A DNA stretch of 64,000 nt from Natrialba taiwanensis DSM 12281 (GCF_000337595.1 NZ_AOIL01000009.1:150930-214929), one strand, 5' to 3'. Counted from the first letter of the stretch, positions 52,176 through 61,895 are shown. Program-made: numbers and translations. Notes: generated by a model not told the origin, from the letters alone.

Positions 52176-53074
52176 CCGATTACGCGAATCGAAGTGCCCG
52201 GGGGCGGGCACCCACCGGCGACGAAGCAACGCTTCGATCCCGACTCGGATCCGCTCGCGAACGCGATCGCCGACGCGCCGCGCTCGGACTGGTCGAGATA
52301 GCTGCCAACGGCGGGCTAACATCGGAAACGATCGTACAGCTCGCCGAGTTGGTGTCCGACGACGACTCCGCGGACGTACGACAGTTCGCTGTCGAAGCGT
52401 CCGGCCTCGCTACGGACACTGCTCCCGAATCTGACGGCGAAGCGGTGGCTGCCGCGGCGATTCGAACGGCACTGACCGACGATCACGAGTGGGTCCGCGC
52501 AGAGGCCGTCGTCGCGCAGTCTCGGATCGCACCGGAAGCCGAGGAGCCGATTCGGGCGGCCCTCACGGACGACAGCGGCTGGGTGCGTCGTAACGCCGTT
52601 ATCGCCCTCTCAAAGACGGGGGCGGCGTCTCAGGAGTTGCTCGTCGAACGACTCACGAACGATCCGCACTCCGGCGTTCGAGAGTACGCGGCGACCTATC
52701 TTTGCGAGTTCTCCGAGGACATCGACGAGACTGTCCGAATCCTCGCGGCAGTCATGGTCCGCGATCCGGAGGCGTTCGTCCGAGCGAAGGCCGCGACCAG
52801 CCTCGGAACTCTCGGAACCGACCGGGCCGAGGAAGCCCTCGAACAGCACGGACTGACCGATCGGAGCGACGACGTACGCCGATCTGCCAAGCGAGCGCTT
52901 GCGTCGGCCCGCGGCGTCGACCCGGAACGGCTCAACGTCGAACTGAACGACGAGGCTGCGCCCGGCAGCGGACCGGGATCCCGGCGAGAGCGAGAACGGA
53001 ACCGCCGGGAGACGAGACGGGGACCAGCCGGCTCGATCGACGGATTGACGCAGGGACAGCGTGATCGACGATGA
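52172..53074 (+). CDS. HEAT-repeat accessory protein in the molybdoenzyme operon
   Basis: A 300-residue protein starting MTDYANRSARGRAP; ATG overlaps the gamma stop (ATGA). Five to six HEAT/PBS-lyase-like helical repeats (for example AAIRTALTDDHEWVRAEAVV, PIRAALTDDSGWVRRNAVIA) cover residues ~25-245, followed by a basic Arg-rich tail. Repeats of this type mediate protein contacts. Inside a molybdoenzyme operon it may act in assembly, but nothing more specific can be seen. Also see the unrelated HEAT protein at 3957. Confidence 0.75.
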   Translation: MTDYANRSARGRAPTGDEATLRSRLGSARERDRRRAALGLVEIAANGGLTSETIVQLAELVSDDDSADVRQFAVEASGLATDTAPESDGEAVAAAAIRTALTDDHEWVRAEAVVAQSRIAPEAEEPIRAALTDDSGWVRRNAVIALSKTGAASQELLVERLTNDPHSGVREYAATYLCEFSEDIDETVRILAAVMVRDPEAFVRAKAATSLGTLGTDRAEEALEQHGLTDRSDDVRRSAKRALASARGVDPERLNVELNDEAAPGSGPGSRRERERNRRETRRGPAGSIDGLTQGQRDRR

Positions 53075-53739
53075 CTGACAAACGCGACAACACATCCGGT
53101 ACGGACGAATCGCACGCGAACCGCGAAGACGACAAGCCAGACGATGCCCGTACGGCCGAAAGCCGCGCTGCCGCCGCAAGTGCAGGATCGGGTTCCGAGG
53201 AATCACTCGGCATCACAATCCCGGACGACCACGTCGGTGCGTTCGTCGCGCAGGCGTTCGAGGATGTCGAGCGATCGACCGAGTGGACGGAGGCCGTCGA
53301 CGCTGCCATCCCTGCCGACGCTCGCGGCGCCTGGCAGTCGCTCTCTACGCGGGATCAGGTCATCGAACTGTTGACACTAGCCGACGAGTTCGACGCCAAG
53401 GCGACCGCGTTACTCGAGGAAATTCCGCTGGATCGAGACGGGCTAGACGATGACCGCTACGAGCGGGTTTCGGACGCGAAACGGTTGCGGCGGAATGCGG
53501 ATATCCTCCGGGACGGGATCGCGGCTGGTTACGCCGAGGGTCGGGTGAGCGACGACGAACTGGTCGCAGCGATCGAGGCGTTCGGATTCGACACCGCCAC
53601 GATCGCCGAGCGCGAGGACGCGCTAGACGCCGTTTCCAGCGCGTACAACGTCGAGTTCCGTCCCTACGGTGGGACGCTGATGACCGAGACCGAGATAGAA
53701 ACCGAGTCCGGGGCACCCGACGACTTCGAGGTCATGTGA
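53071..53739 (+). CDS. Unknown protein in the molybdoenzyme operon
   Basis: A 222-residue acidic protein. Residues 1-45 are disordered (Asp/Ser/Ala rich); the remainder is helical, with QVIELLTLADEFDAKATALL and ADILRDGIAAGYAEGRVSDD, and a C-terminal strand-forming end. No known family is recognised and no cysteines occur. Its ATG overlaps the HEAT gene stop, and the Mrp gene begins one base after its stop, so it is translated with them. A role in assembly or regulation of the enzyme is inferred from position. Confidence 0.65.
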   Translation: MTDKRDNTSGTDESHANREDDKPDDARTAESRAAAASAGSGSEESLGITIPDDHVGAFVAQAFEDVERSTEWTEAVDAAIPADARGAWQSLSTRDQVIELLTLADEFDAKATALLEEIPLDRDGLDDDRYERVSDAKRLRRNADILRDGIAAGYAEGRVSDDELVAAIEAFGFDTATIAEREDALDAVSSAYNVEFRPYGGTLMTETEIETESGAPDDFEVM

Positions 53740-53740
53740 G

Positions 53741-55024
53741 ATGGCGAAGGATAGCCTGGTCCCCGACGAGGTACCGGCCGACGGGCTCGCAGATCGCGTC
53801 CGGAACGGACTGCGTTCCGTCGAGAACCCAGTCTCCGGCGGGAGCGTGCTCGAATCCGGACTGGTTACCCAGGTTTCGGTCGACGAGCGAACGGTGCACG
53901 TATCCGCTTCCCTCGCCGAACTCGAGGAACCGATTGCGGATGACATCGCAGAGGCGCTCCGTAGAACGGCGCTTTCGACCCCCGGAGTCGAACAGGCGAC
54001 GATCGAGGGTGAGGTCCAGAGCCCCGACGAGACTGCGGCTGAGCGCGTCGACGGACCGGCGAACGTTGACACCGTAATCGCCGTCGCGAGCGCCAAAGGT
54101 GGTGTCGGAAAGACGACGGTTGCGGCGCAACTCGCTCGGGCGCTGGCGACCGGGACCGATCGCGACGTCGGTCTCTTCGACGCCGATCTGTACGGGCCGA
54201 ACGTTCCCAATCTACTGAATATCGACGGGCCCGTATCTGCCACCGCCGAGGGGCGCGCCGAACCGATCACCGCCGGCGAGCTCGTCACGATGAGCGTCGG
54301 TCTCATCGCGAACGACGAGCCCCTGGCCTGGCGCGGGGCAATGGCCCACGAAGCCGTCAGCGAACTCTTCGAGGACACCGCATGGGGTGAACTCGAGACG
54401 TTGGTCATCGACCTCCCGCCGGGAACCGGCGACATCGTGCTGACGGCGCTGCAATCGCTGCCGATCGACGGCGCGGTGCTGGTCACTACTCCCCACCCGA
54501 CGAGCGTGGCCGATACGTCCCGGAGCGCGACGCTGTTCGAAGAAAACGGAATCCCCCTCCTGGGAACGGTGGTCAACATGCGCGAGTTCGCGTGCGAGTG
54601 CGGCCGCGACCACGACCTCTTTCCCGACGCGAACATCGAGCAAGCGCTCGAGCAACCGGTGCTGTCTGAACTGCCCTTCGAGGAACGGATTCGGGACTTC
54701 GGCGGCGACGTTCCGGCCGAGATCGTTACCCTGGCCGACGCCGTCCGCGACCGGTTGGACGAAATTGTGGATCTCTCCGTGCCCGCCCACGCCCTTGATC
54801 TCCGCGGCCTCTCCCGACCGATCCGCCGCGAGCAGGCGATCGAAGAGTTCCGCGCGACCGAACCCGGAGAGACCACGTATCTACTCACCGACGCCGACCC
54901 GTCGTCGCTCGAGACTGAACTCGCGACGGCGGTCGGTGCCGATGACGCATCGGGCGATGCGTTCGAGCGGTCCGTCGTGCGCAGACGGGCACCGAATGAG
55001 TGGGTGATGGTCGTCGTTCGGTAA
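53741..55024 (+). CDS. Mrp/NBP35-family Fe-S carrier ATPase with N-terminal MIP18-like and C-terminal DUF2249 domains
   Basis: A 427-residue protein. Residues ~15-90 look like the MIP18/DUF59 domain; the ATPase has ASAKGGVGKTTVAAQLARAL (Walker A, near 113), FDADLYGPNVPNLL and the LVIDLPPGTGD motif. A CxC is seen in REFACECGRDHDLF, the cluster-bridging site of Mrp proteins. Residues ~350-427 (LDLRGLSRPIRREQAIEEF) are a DUF2249 domain like the stand-alone gene at 61379. Mrp proteins deliver Fe-S clusters; here the likely client is the Fe-S-rich molybdoenzyme, whose operon it ends. Confidence 0.85.
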   Translation: MAKDSLVPDEVPADGLADRVRNGLRSVENPVSGGSVLESGLVTQVSVDERTVHVSASLAELEEPIADDIAEALRRTALSTPGVEQATIEGEVQSPDETAAERVDGPANVDTVIAVASAKGGVGKTTVAAQLARALATGTDRDVGLFDADLYGPNVPNLLNIDGPVSATAEGRAEPITAGELVTMSVGLIANDEPLAWRGAMAHEAVSELFEDTAWGELETLVIDLPPGTGDIVLTALQSLPIDGAVLVTTPHPTSVADTSRSATLFEENGIPLLGTVVNMREFACECGRDHDLFPDANIEQALEQPVLSELPFEERIRDFGGDVPAEIVTLADAVRDRLDEIVDLSVPAHALDLRGLSRPIRREQAIEEFRATEPGETTYLLTDADPSSLETELATAVGADDASGDAFERSVVRRRAPNEWVMVVVR

Positions 55025-55437
55025 CGGTATGAGACGGCGCGATTCTTCGCGGACGGGAGTCGAATACTGCCTCAAACAACATCCGGCGAGACTTCATGCA
55101 GAGTGATGGTCTCCGCGTGTCCAATCGATACTACGACTGCCTCGGCAGCCGTCGGCGTTCGAGGGAGACAATCAGCGTGCGATAAAATCCCTCGACCACT
55201 CATTGAACCCCATGGAACACGTATCGGCGTCACGAGGAGGATAGTCGAATGCGAGAGTCGAGTTGACTGGCTCTTTCGAGGCTCTCTTCGTAGTTTAATC
55301 GGTCGTCGTAGCGTCGATTATCGTCATCCAGTCGCTGGCCCGCCCGCCGCTGATTTCAACGCGGACGTTCAGCAGTGAGATCCCCGTCTGTAAATCACCC
55401 CCAGTATTTAACTCTCGTGAGGGATTTTGTACGCGTA
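55025..55437. other. 413-base gap before the TFB gene
   Basis: No gene recognised. TATTTAA at 55405-55411 is a candidate TATA box for the TFB gene. A purine-rich ACGAGGAGGA at 55232-55241 is a ribosome-binding-like sequence but no good frame follows it. Confidence 0.45.
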
Positions 55438-56403
55438 GTGAAACGCCTAACTCGGCAGAAAGATCAGGACACGCAATCGAAAGAAGAGACTACTGAGCGA
55501 GAGGGAACTCAGACCTGTCCCGAATGCGAGTCGAGTTCACTAACGAGGAGTCCGGACGAGAGCGAAATCAGTTGCGAGGCCTGCGGATTGATTATCGAGG
55601 AAGAGGTGATCGACCGCGGGCCGGAATGGCGAGCGTTCAACGCGGCGGAACGAGACAGTAAATCCCGCGTCGGTGCCCCGACGACCCAGACGATGCACGA
55701 TAAGGGGTTGACGACCACGATCGACTGGAAAAACAAGGACGCCTACGGCCGCTCGCTGTCCTCGGACAAGCGCTCACAGATGAACCGGCTGCGAAAATGG
55801 CAAGAACGGATTCGGACGAAGGATGCCGGCGAACGAAACCTGCAGTTCGCCCTCTCCGAAACCGACCGAATGGCCTCCGCACTGGGCGTCCCGCGCTCCG
55901 TTCGAGAGGTCGCGAGCGTTCTTTACCGACGCGCACTCGACGAGGATCTCATCCGCGGCCGTTCGATCGAGGGCGTTGCCACGAGCACGTTGTACGCAGC
56001 CTGCCGAATGGAAGGGATACCGCGATCGCTGGACGAAGTCGCTGCAGTGTCGCGCGTTAATCGCATGGAAATCGGCCGCACGTATCGGTATATCTCACAA
56101 GAGCTCGGCCTCGAGATGGAGCCCGTGAATCCGAAAAAATACGTGCCGCGGTTCTGTTCCGAACTCGACCTCCCGGAAGAGGTACAGGCGAAAGCCAACG
56201 AAATTATCGATACGACGGCCGAGCAGGGAATGCTATCCGGAAAATCCCCAACGGGATACGCTGCGGCCGCAATCTATGCGAGCGCGCTGCTTTGTAACGA
56301 GAAGAAGACGCAGAAAGAGGTCGCCGACGTTGCCCAGGTGACCGAGGTCACCATTCGGAACCGATACCAGGAACAGATCAGCGCGATGGGACTTCCGAAC
56401 TAA
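55438..56403 (+). CDS. tfb: Transcription initiation factor TFB
   Basis: A TFIIB-like protein of about 321 residues from GTG 55438 (start uncertain: GTG 55417 is also in frame). The N-terminal zinc ribbon is CPECESSS...CEACG, the linker contains the B-finger region (GPEWRAFNAAERDSKSRVGAP), and two cyclin folds follow, ending VTEVTIRNRYQEQISAMGLP with recognition-helix character. Haloarchaea carry several TFB paralogues; this copy next to respiratory genes may favour certain promoters, but that is a guess. A TATTTAA box lies about 27 bases before GTG 55438. Confidence 0.92.
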   Translation: MKRLTRQKDQDTQSKEETTEREGTQTCPECESSSLTRSPDESEISCEACGLIIEEEVIDRGPEWRAFNAAERDSKSRVGAPTTQTMHDKGLTTTIDWKNKDAYGRSLSSDKRSQMNRLRKWQERIRTKDAGERNLQFALSETDRMASALGVPRSVREVASVLYRRALDEDLIRGRSIEGVATSTLYAACRMEGIPRSLDEVAAVSRVNRMEIGRTYRYISQELGLEMEPVNPKKYVPRFCSELDLPEEVQAKANEIIDTTAEQGMLSGKSPTGYAAAAIYASALLCNEKKTQKEVADVAQVTEVTIRNRYQEQISAMGLPN

Positions 56404-56498
56404 CGTTCAACGTTGATCGCCGCCGTTCAAGTATCAAGTGAGGGTAGCAGAAAACGCCGCCGGCAGAAACGGTGGATCTCCCACGCGTGAGTGATCAG

Positions 56499-58814
56499 CT
56501 AATCGTCACTGGCCCGATCAGCGGACTCGTGGCCGCCGACGATTCGATCGGCGATACCGTGATCGGTCGTCCCCTCGGTAGCTTTCTTCCGCCGGAAGAG
56601 TAATTTCGCAGCCACCTCCCAGGCGAAAAGCACCGCACCGAGGATCAACAGCGTATCACCCGGGAGGCGGAGCCAAAACAGCGTCTGAATCAGCCCGTCG
56701 TTGTAGAACTCGAGGCTGCGTCCAGCAGCGTACCCGTGGGTGAACGAGGTTTCGAGTTGGAGAAAGCCGATGGGAAGCAAGGACAGCACGATCATCAGCG
56801 CCAGTCCGACGTTGCAGAGCCAGAACGACCACCGCAAGCGGCGGCCGGTCCACCCGGTGTCTCGAGTCGTCAGCCGGAGGATGTAGACGGCCATTCCCAT
56901 CGCGAGCAGGCCGAAGGCGCCGAACATCGCTCCGTGTGCGTGTGCGACGGTGAGGTACGTGCCGGTCTGGTAGTAGCTGATCAGCGGCAGATTGATGAAG
57001 AAGCCGATCACGCCGGCTCCGAGGAAGTTCCAGACGGACGAGGCCACGATGAAGTAAAACGCCGTTCGGTAGGGAAAGTCCGTCCCGGCGGTGTCCATCG
57101 CACGATATTGTCCGAGTGCTTCGTACAGGATGAAAAGCAGCGGCACGAACTCGAGCGTGGAAAAGACGCTCCCGATGGGAAGCCACACCTCGGGAAGCCC
57201 GGCCCACCAGTAGTGGTGCGAGACACCGATGATGCCGCTGCCCATCACCAGCGCGGCCTGGAAGACGACGGCCTTCTCGGCGGCCGCCTTCGAGAGCAGA
57301 TTCATCGAGACCAGCGTCAGGGCGATGACGACGATGATGAAGAACTCGAACACGCCCTCGACCCACATGTGAACGACCCACCAGCGCCAGAATTCCGTCG
57401 TCACGATGTTCGTCGTCGGCGTGTAGAGGAACCCGGCGATGAACAATACTCCAATCGAGCCGCCGGCGTAGACGATCATGTGCGCCAGCCCATAGCGGGG
57501 CTCCCGATCGAGGAGCGGCTTGAATCCGCGGGCGACAAGGACGGTCCAGCCAAGGAAGCCGACTAGGAGACCGAACTGCCACACCCGTCCGATCTCGAGA
57601 TATTCGAGACCCTCGTTGCCGAGCAACCACCAGAGCCGATCACCGAAGAAATTGTGAATGCCGAACCAGATACCGGCCACGCCACCGACGGCGACGACGA
57701 GTAACGCACCGATCAGCCCCTTGACGTACAGCGCCTGTTTGGGTGGTTCACGGCCGGTCAGCAACGGCGCGAGGAAGAGCCCCGCACCGAGCCATATCGT
57801 GGTGATCCAGAGGATGCCGAGATCGACGTGCCAGGTTCGGACGATCGACCAGGGGAGCCACTGAAGGATGTCGAGTCCGGTCACTTCCTGAAGGCCGAAG
57901 AACCCGTCTCGTTCGACGTAGTAGTGCGCGAGCAAGCCGCCGAGGAACGTCTGGACGGCAAACAGGAATGCGCCGAAAAGAATGAACCCAGTGCTCAACA
58001 GTTGACTCGGCGTCAACTCGATATCCGCCGGCTGGGGAATCGAAACGCCCGCGGTAACGGGTTCGGGAATTTCGACGGCTTGGTAGAGCCAAATCGCCGC
58101 ACCCGCACCACCGACGAGTATCACCATCGCAATGACGCTCCACGTCATCACCGGGCCGCCGGCGTCGTTACCCGCCGCCGGGGAGTACGGCCAATCATTG
58201 GTGAACGACACCGTCGAATCGGGACGGTCGGTATGCGAAATCCAGGCAGTCCACAGCGCGAAGTCGGCGAACTGTTCTGCCGCTGCCTTACTCTGTATCT
58301 GACCCTCCGGAACGCCGCGGTCGCGGTCGCCCTCGTAGTAGCGGTCGACGTACTCCTGGCGGACTTGCTGGTGGGCGTAGGCCTCCGCCGCGGAGTATTC
58401 AACGGTCTCCGCGTCGTAGCGACTCGATTGGAGTTCATCGCGGACGTCCCGATCGATCCCGGCCTGCACCGACGCAGAAAGCGCCGCATAGGATTCGTTG
58501 TGGCGGTCCTGCGCGTAGTACTCGCGCATGTGCTCGGTTTTCAACTCGAGCGTATTGGCGGTGTAGTCGGTGTCGTAGTAACTGCCGCGACCCAGGATCG
58601 ATCCCTGGTTCATCAGACCGTTCTCTTGGAACACCGCCTTCCCGGACTGCACGTCCTCGCTCGTCGCGACCGGGTCGCCGTCGGGACCGACGATCGTGTC
58701 GGGTATCTCCGGTTCGTGCGCGTACGAAAGCCACGCCCCGCCGCCCATGACGACGAGGTTTACGACGAAAATCGTCGCGAGGAACGCGGCGAGTTGTCGT
58801 CTCGATAGTTGCAT
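56499..58814 (-). CDS. norB: Quinol-dependent nitric oxide reductase (qNor)
   Basis: A 771-residue heme-copper-superfamily protein. The N-terminal ~225 residues, with one helix (LAAFLATIFVVNLVVMGG) and an outer hydrophilic domain, are the cytochrome-c-like extension without heme-binding CxxCH that marks quinol-linked NorB/NorZ. FeB ligands are in HMWVEGVFEFF (His and Glu) and SHHYWWAG (two His); heme ligands are in VAHAHGAMFGAFG. It reduces NO to nitrous oxide using quinol. It may detoxify NO made by respiration of nitrate or nitrite. It converges with TFB (95-base gap) and is divergent from the MOSC gene. Confidence 0.95.
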   Translation of the reverse strand: MQLSRRQLAAFLATIFVVNLVVMGGGAWLSYAHEPEIPDTIVGPDGDPVATSEDVQSGKAVFQENGLMNQGSILGRGSYYDTDYTANTLELKTEHMREYYAQDRHNESYAALSASVQAGIDRDVRDELQSSRYDAETVEYSAAEAYAHQQVRQEYVDRYYEGDRDRGVPEGQIQSKAAAEQFADFALWTAWISHTDRPDSTVSFTNDWPYSPAAGNDAGGPVMTWSVIAMVILVGGAGAAIWLYQAVEIPEPVTAGVSIPQPADIELTPSQLLSTGFILFGAFLFAVQTFLGGLLAHYYVERDGFFGLQEVTGLDILQWLPWSIVRTWHVDLGILWITTIWLGAGLFLAPLLTGREPPKQALYVKGLIGALLVVAVGGVAGIWFGIHNFFGDRLWWLLGNEGLEYLEIGRVWQFGLLVGFLGWTVLVARGFKPLLDREPRYGLAHMIVYAGGSIGVLFIAGFLYTPTTNIVTTEFWRWWVVHMWVEGVFEFFIIVVIALTLVSMNLLSKAAAEKAVVFQAALVMGSGIIGVSHHYWWAGLPEVWLPIGSVFSTLEFVPLLFILYEALGQYRAMDTAGTDFPYRTAFYFIVASSVWNFLGAGVIGFFINLPLISYYQTGTYLTVAHAHGAMFGAFGLLAMGMAVYILRLTTRDTGWTGRRLRWSFWLCNVGLALMIVLSLLPIGFLQLETSFTHGYAAGRSLEFYNDGLIQTLFWLRLPGDTLLILGAVLFAWEVAAKLLFRRKKATEGTTDHGIADRIVGGHESADRASDD

Positions 58815-58997
58815 GACGACCGGAACTCGAATCTATCGCGCCGTCAAACGGACCGCGGATTCCTACGTGTTGGAAAAACGCACGAATATATTCGCAACAA
58901 TCGTGAACGGAGCGGCGCTCGTATTCATATCCTTGGACCATTATCACTACTCGCCACCACAGAAACGAATATCGGGCTCAACGAGAAACAACAACCA

Positions 58998-59768
58998 ATG
59001 GCAACACTCGAACGACTCACCGTATTTCCGGTGAAGGGACTCGACGGGATCGATCTCGATTCGACGTCCGTTCTCGACGGCGGCACCCTCCGGTACGACC
59101 GCGAGTTCGTCTTGGTCGACACCGACGGAGACGTGATTAACGGCAAGCGGACCGACCGCGTCCACGAACTCGAGACCGATTTCGATCCGGCGGCGAGGAA
59201 GATGACGGTCGAAACGGCCGACGGCGACGAACGACGGTTCGATCTCGAGAGCGAGCGCGAACGGGTTGAGGAGTGGTTCAGCGACTATTTCGGGACGGAA
59301 CTCGTCCTGGAGCGAGACGAATCGCTGGGGTTCGTCGACCGCCGCGAGATGGGGCCATCGCTTATCAGCACGGCCACGCTTCGGACAGTCGCCTCGTGGT
59401 TCGACGAGATGACGGTCGAGGGAGCACGACGCCGTATGCGGGCGAATGTGGAGGTTTCGGGCGTTCCGCCGTTCTGGGAGGACCGGTTCGTCGGCGACGG
59501 CGCTCCGGCGCTCGAGGTCGGCGACAGCCGCTTCGAGGGCGTCAAGCCGTGTGGTCGGTGCATCGTACCCCGGCGCGATCCCGACACCGGCGAATCGATC
59601 CAGGAATTTCGGACGCGATTCGTCCGAAACCGCCGAGAACAGTTTCCGGAATGGGCCGACGAGGATGCGTTCGAGCACTACTACGCGCTGATGATCATCA
59701 CTCGGGTACCCGAGGTCGATCGAGGGAAACCGCTTCACGTTGGCGATCCGGTCGAAGCGATCGAGTGA
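58998..59768 (+). CDS. MOSC domain sulfur-carrier/molybdenum-cofactor-binding protein
   Basis: A 256-residue protein with N-terminal MOSC beta-barrel (residues 1-~95, ATLERLTVFPVKGLDGIDL) and MOSC domain (~100-250). The conserved cysteine lies in GVKPCGRCIVPRRDP, near residue 185; in mARC/YcbX-type proteins this Cys binds Mo. In YcbX/mARC such proteins reduce N-hydroxylated substrates. Lying between NO reductase and heme/radical-SAM genes, it fits a nitrogen-oxide or Mo-cofactor context. A longer start at 58809 would overlap the NO reductase gene and was rejected. Confidence 0.88.
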   Translation: MATLERLTVFPVKGLDGIDLDSTSVLDGGTLRYDREFVLVDTDGDVINGKRTDRVHELETDFDPAARKMTVETADGDERRFDLESERERVEEWFSDYFGTELVLERDESLGFVDRREMGPSLISTATLRTVASWFDEMTVEGARRRMRANVEVSGVPPFWEDRFVGDGAPALEVGDSRFEGVKPCGRCIVPRRDPDTGESIQEFRTRFVRNRREQFPEWADEDAFEHYYALMIITRVPEVDRGKPLHVGDPVEAIE

Positions 59769-60191
59769 CTCCTTCGGCCGGTTTCTCGATCGGGTCGTCC
59801 GAAATTCGCAAGAACGGATGATTCGGAGTACGGCTGAACTCGACTCGAAGCGCGTCGAACGGTCGTTTTCCGGATCGACGACACAGACGGCAGAGCATAC
59901 GCTCCGAATACGTTCGCGGATACGTCTTTGTGAGTACCCTCCAGGATAGTACGTGATGGACGAACGAGACGTGACCCATCGCGGTCCGGCCGACCGGTAT
60001 CGCGACCGTAAGGTGGCCGGCGACACAGTTTACGGACGGAGTATCGCGGACAGTCGCGGCAATCGCTGCTCGCCGCGGCAACGCACACTCGACCGGGAAT
60101 CGCGGCGTGTGCCGCAAGCGGAATCTCGCGTCCGAGCGCCGGACGCGACGGCAACGCTCCGACGGAATTCAATCTCGTCGAGGGAGGACGG
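59769..60191. other. 423-base gap upstream of the radical SAM genes
   Basis: No secure gene. A frame from ATG 59956 to 60210 (84 residues) has unusually Arg-rich, non-acidic composition. The radical SAM start at 60192 follows GAGGGAGG (60180-60187), so it is read from a leader mRNA and might be translated after this frame. No hairpin typical of terminators was seen. Confidence 0.4.
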
Positions 60192-61283
60192 ATGCGACCG
60201 GCGGATGTAGACACGAGCCGGCGTCCGTTCGTTCTCATCTGGGAGGTGACCCAGGCGTGCGAGTTGGCCTGTAAGCACTGCCGGGCGGAAGCGACGCCGT
60301 GTCGCCACCCGGACGAGCTCACGACCGAAGAAGGGAAACGGCTCCTCGACGACGCTCGTCGCTTCGGATCGGGACAGCTCGTCGTCCTGTCGGGTGGCGA
60401 TCCGTTGTATCGCACGGATACGCTCGAGTTAGTCGAATACGGGGTCGAGAAAGGGCTCAGGATGACGATGACGCCCAGCGGGACAGCCTCCCTGACGGAA
60501 GCGCACATCCGAACGCTCGCCGAAACGGGGCTCCGCCGGATCGCGCTGAGCATCGACGGCGGATCTGCTGTCTCCCACGACGGATTTCGGAATGAACGGG
60601 GCAGTTTCGAACGGACGCTCGCGGCCGCACAGGCCGCCCGGCGGGCCGATCTCCCGCTCCAGATCAACACGACCGTCTGCGCCGAGACCGTCGACCAGCT
60701 CCCGGCCGTTCGCGACCTCGTATCCGAACTCGATGCCGTGCTCTGGTCGGTATTCTTCCTGGTCCCGATCGGACGCGGACGAGTTCTCGATCCGCTTTCG
60801 CCGGCGCGTGCGGAACGCGTGATGGAGTGGCTCGTCGACGTCGCATCGGCATCGTCGTTCGGCGTCAAGACGACGGAGGCACCCCACTATCGACGCGTTG
60901 CCCTCCAGCGACGCCGATCGGCGACGGCGGAACCGTCGGCCGACGGAATCGGTCGCCGGACCGGCATTACCGCTGGTGACGGATTCGCGTTCGTGAGCCA
61001 CACGGGAGATATCTATCCCTCCGGGTTCCTGCCGGCAGCCGCCGGAAACGTCAGAAACGAGTCTCTCGTCGAAGTCTACAGGCGAGGAGACCGCTTCCAA
61101 CGGCTCCGAGATCCGGACGCGCTCACCGGGAAGTGCGGCAGCTGCGAGTTCCGCCACGTTTGTGGCGGCAGCCGCTCGCGGGCGTTCGCGTACACCGGCG
61201 ACGCGCTCGCCAGCGACCCGCTCTGTGCGTACGTTCCGGACGGGTACGATGGCCCCCTCCCCGAGCAAACGTTTTCCACCTGA
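60192..61283 (+). CDS. ahbD: Radical SAM/SPASM enzyme resembling AhbD (Fe-coproporphyrin decarboxylase)
   Basis: A 363-residue protein. C23-x3-C27-x2-C30 (CELACKHC) holds the SAM [4Fe-4S] cluster. The SPASM-like C-terminal cysteines include GKCGSCEFRHVCGGSRSRAF with YTGD...DPLCAYVP, matching AhbD, which turns Fe-coproporphyrin III to heme b in the siroheme route. The sibling gene at 62296 resembles AhbC, so the pair covers the last two steps. The strong ribosome binding site GAGGGAGG sits 5 bases upstream of the start. Confidence 0.83.
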   Translation: MRPADVDTSRRPFVLIWEVTQACELACKHCRAEATPCRHPDELTTEEGKRLLDDARRFGSGQLVVLSGGDPLYRTDTLELVEYGVEKGLRMTMTPSGTASLTEAHIRTLAETGLRRIALSIDGGSAVSHDGFRNERGSFERTLAAAQAARRADLPLQINTTVCAETVDQLPAVRDLVSELDAVLWSVFFLVPIGRGRVLDPLSPARAERVMEWLVDVASASSFGVKTTEAPHYRRVALQRRRSATAEPSADGIGRRTGITAGDGFAFVSHTGDIYPSGFLPAAAGNVRNESLVEVYRRGDRFQRLRDPDALTGKCGSCEFRHVCGGSRSRAFAYTGDALASDPLCAYVPDGYDGPLPEQTFST

Positions 61284-61378
61284 TCGGTGACGCCTTCTCA
61301 GCGCGACTCGCTCGAACGCGTCTCACACGACTCGGGACGTGACCAAGAAGACGTTCCCCGCCGGTCTCCGTGGCGGCG

Positions 61379-61618
61379 CTAGTCGCAATCCGCCCGCTTT
61401 GGAAACTCGGCGACGAACTGCTCCGCATCGACCCGTTCGACGGTATAGCCGTCGGCATCGAACGCATCGACTTCCGCCTTGAACTCGTAAAACAGCGGTT
61501 TCGGCTCGTGGTCGTTGACGAGCGTGAGGGTCTCTCCCGGATCGAGTTCGTCGAACACCGCGTGGATTTTCGGATGGCGGTCCGCCGGCGGTAACTCTCT
61601 AACATCGAGCGTCGTCAT
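61379..61618 (-). CDS. Stand-alone DUF2249 protein
   Basis: A 79-residue TusA-like DUF2249 protein, MTTLDVRELPPADRHPKIHA. It resembles the C-terminus of the Mrp protein of the molybdoenzyme operon. DUF2249 proteins are often found with nitrate, nitrite or NO metabolism genes and have TusA-like folds but lack the conserved catalytic Cys here. The gene lies opposite the radical SAM genes. The start ATG 61618 is preferred over a codon at 61651. Confidence 0.8.
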   Translation of the reverse strand: MTTLDVRELPPADRHPKIHAVFDELDPGETLTLVNDHEPKPLFYEFKAEVDAFDADGYTVERVDAEQFVAEFPKRADCD

Positions 61619-61895
61619 AGCATGTAGACTACGCTGAACGCCGCTATTCAATCTGGCTAGTGCGGTCCGTCTCGACTGCTGGTTAGCTACTGGTCGGGTG
61701 GCAGTGCGCCGAGATCGCGCTCACGCTCGGCTGTCCGGTTCAGACGGGATATGGGCGTTCGACGGGTTCCAAATCGGACGGAACTAGCGACTAGAGCGCG
61801 CCGGGTACATGAACTAATCGCCGAACGAGTTCACGAATTTCTCACGGCATGGGAGTTAGCAGAACAGCCTTCGATAAACTGCGAAAGGATCGCAT

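Noticed and set aside
59956..60210. 84-codon frame before the radical SAM gene
   Set aside because: Strongly Arg-rich without acidic residues typical of haloarchaeal proteins; overlap with the next start by 19 bases gives weak support only.
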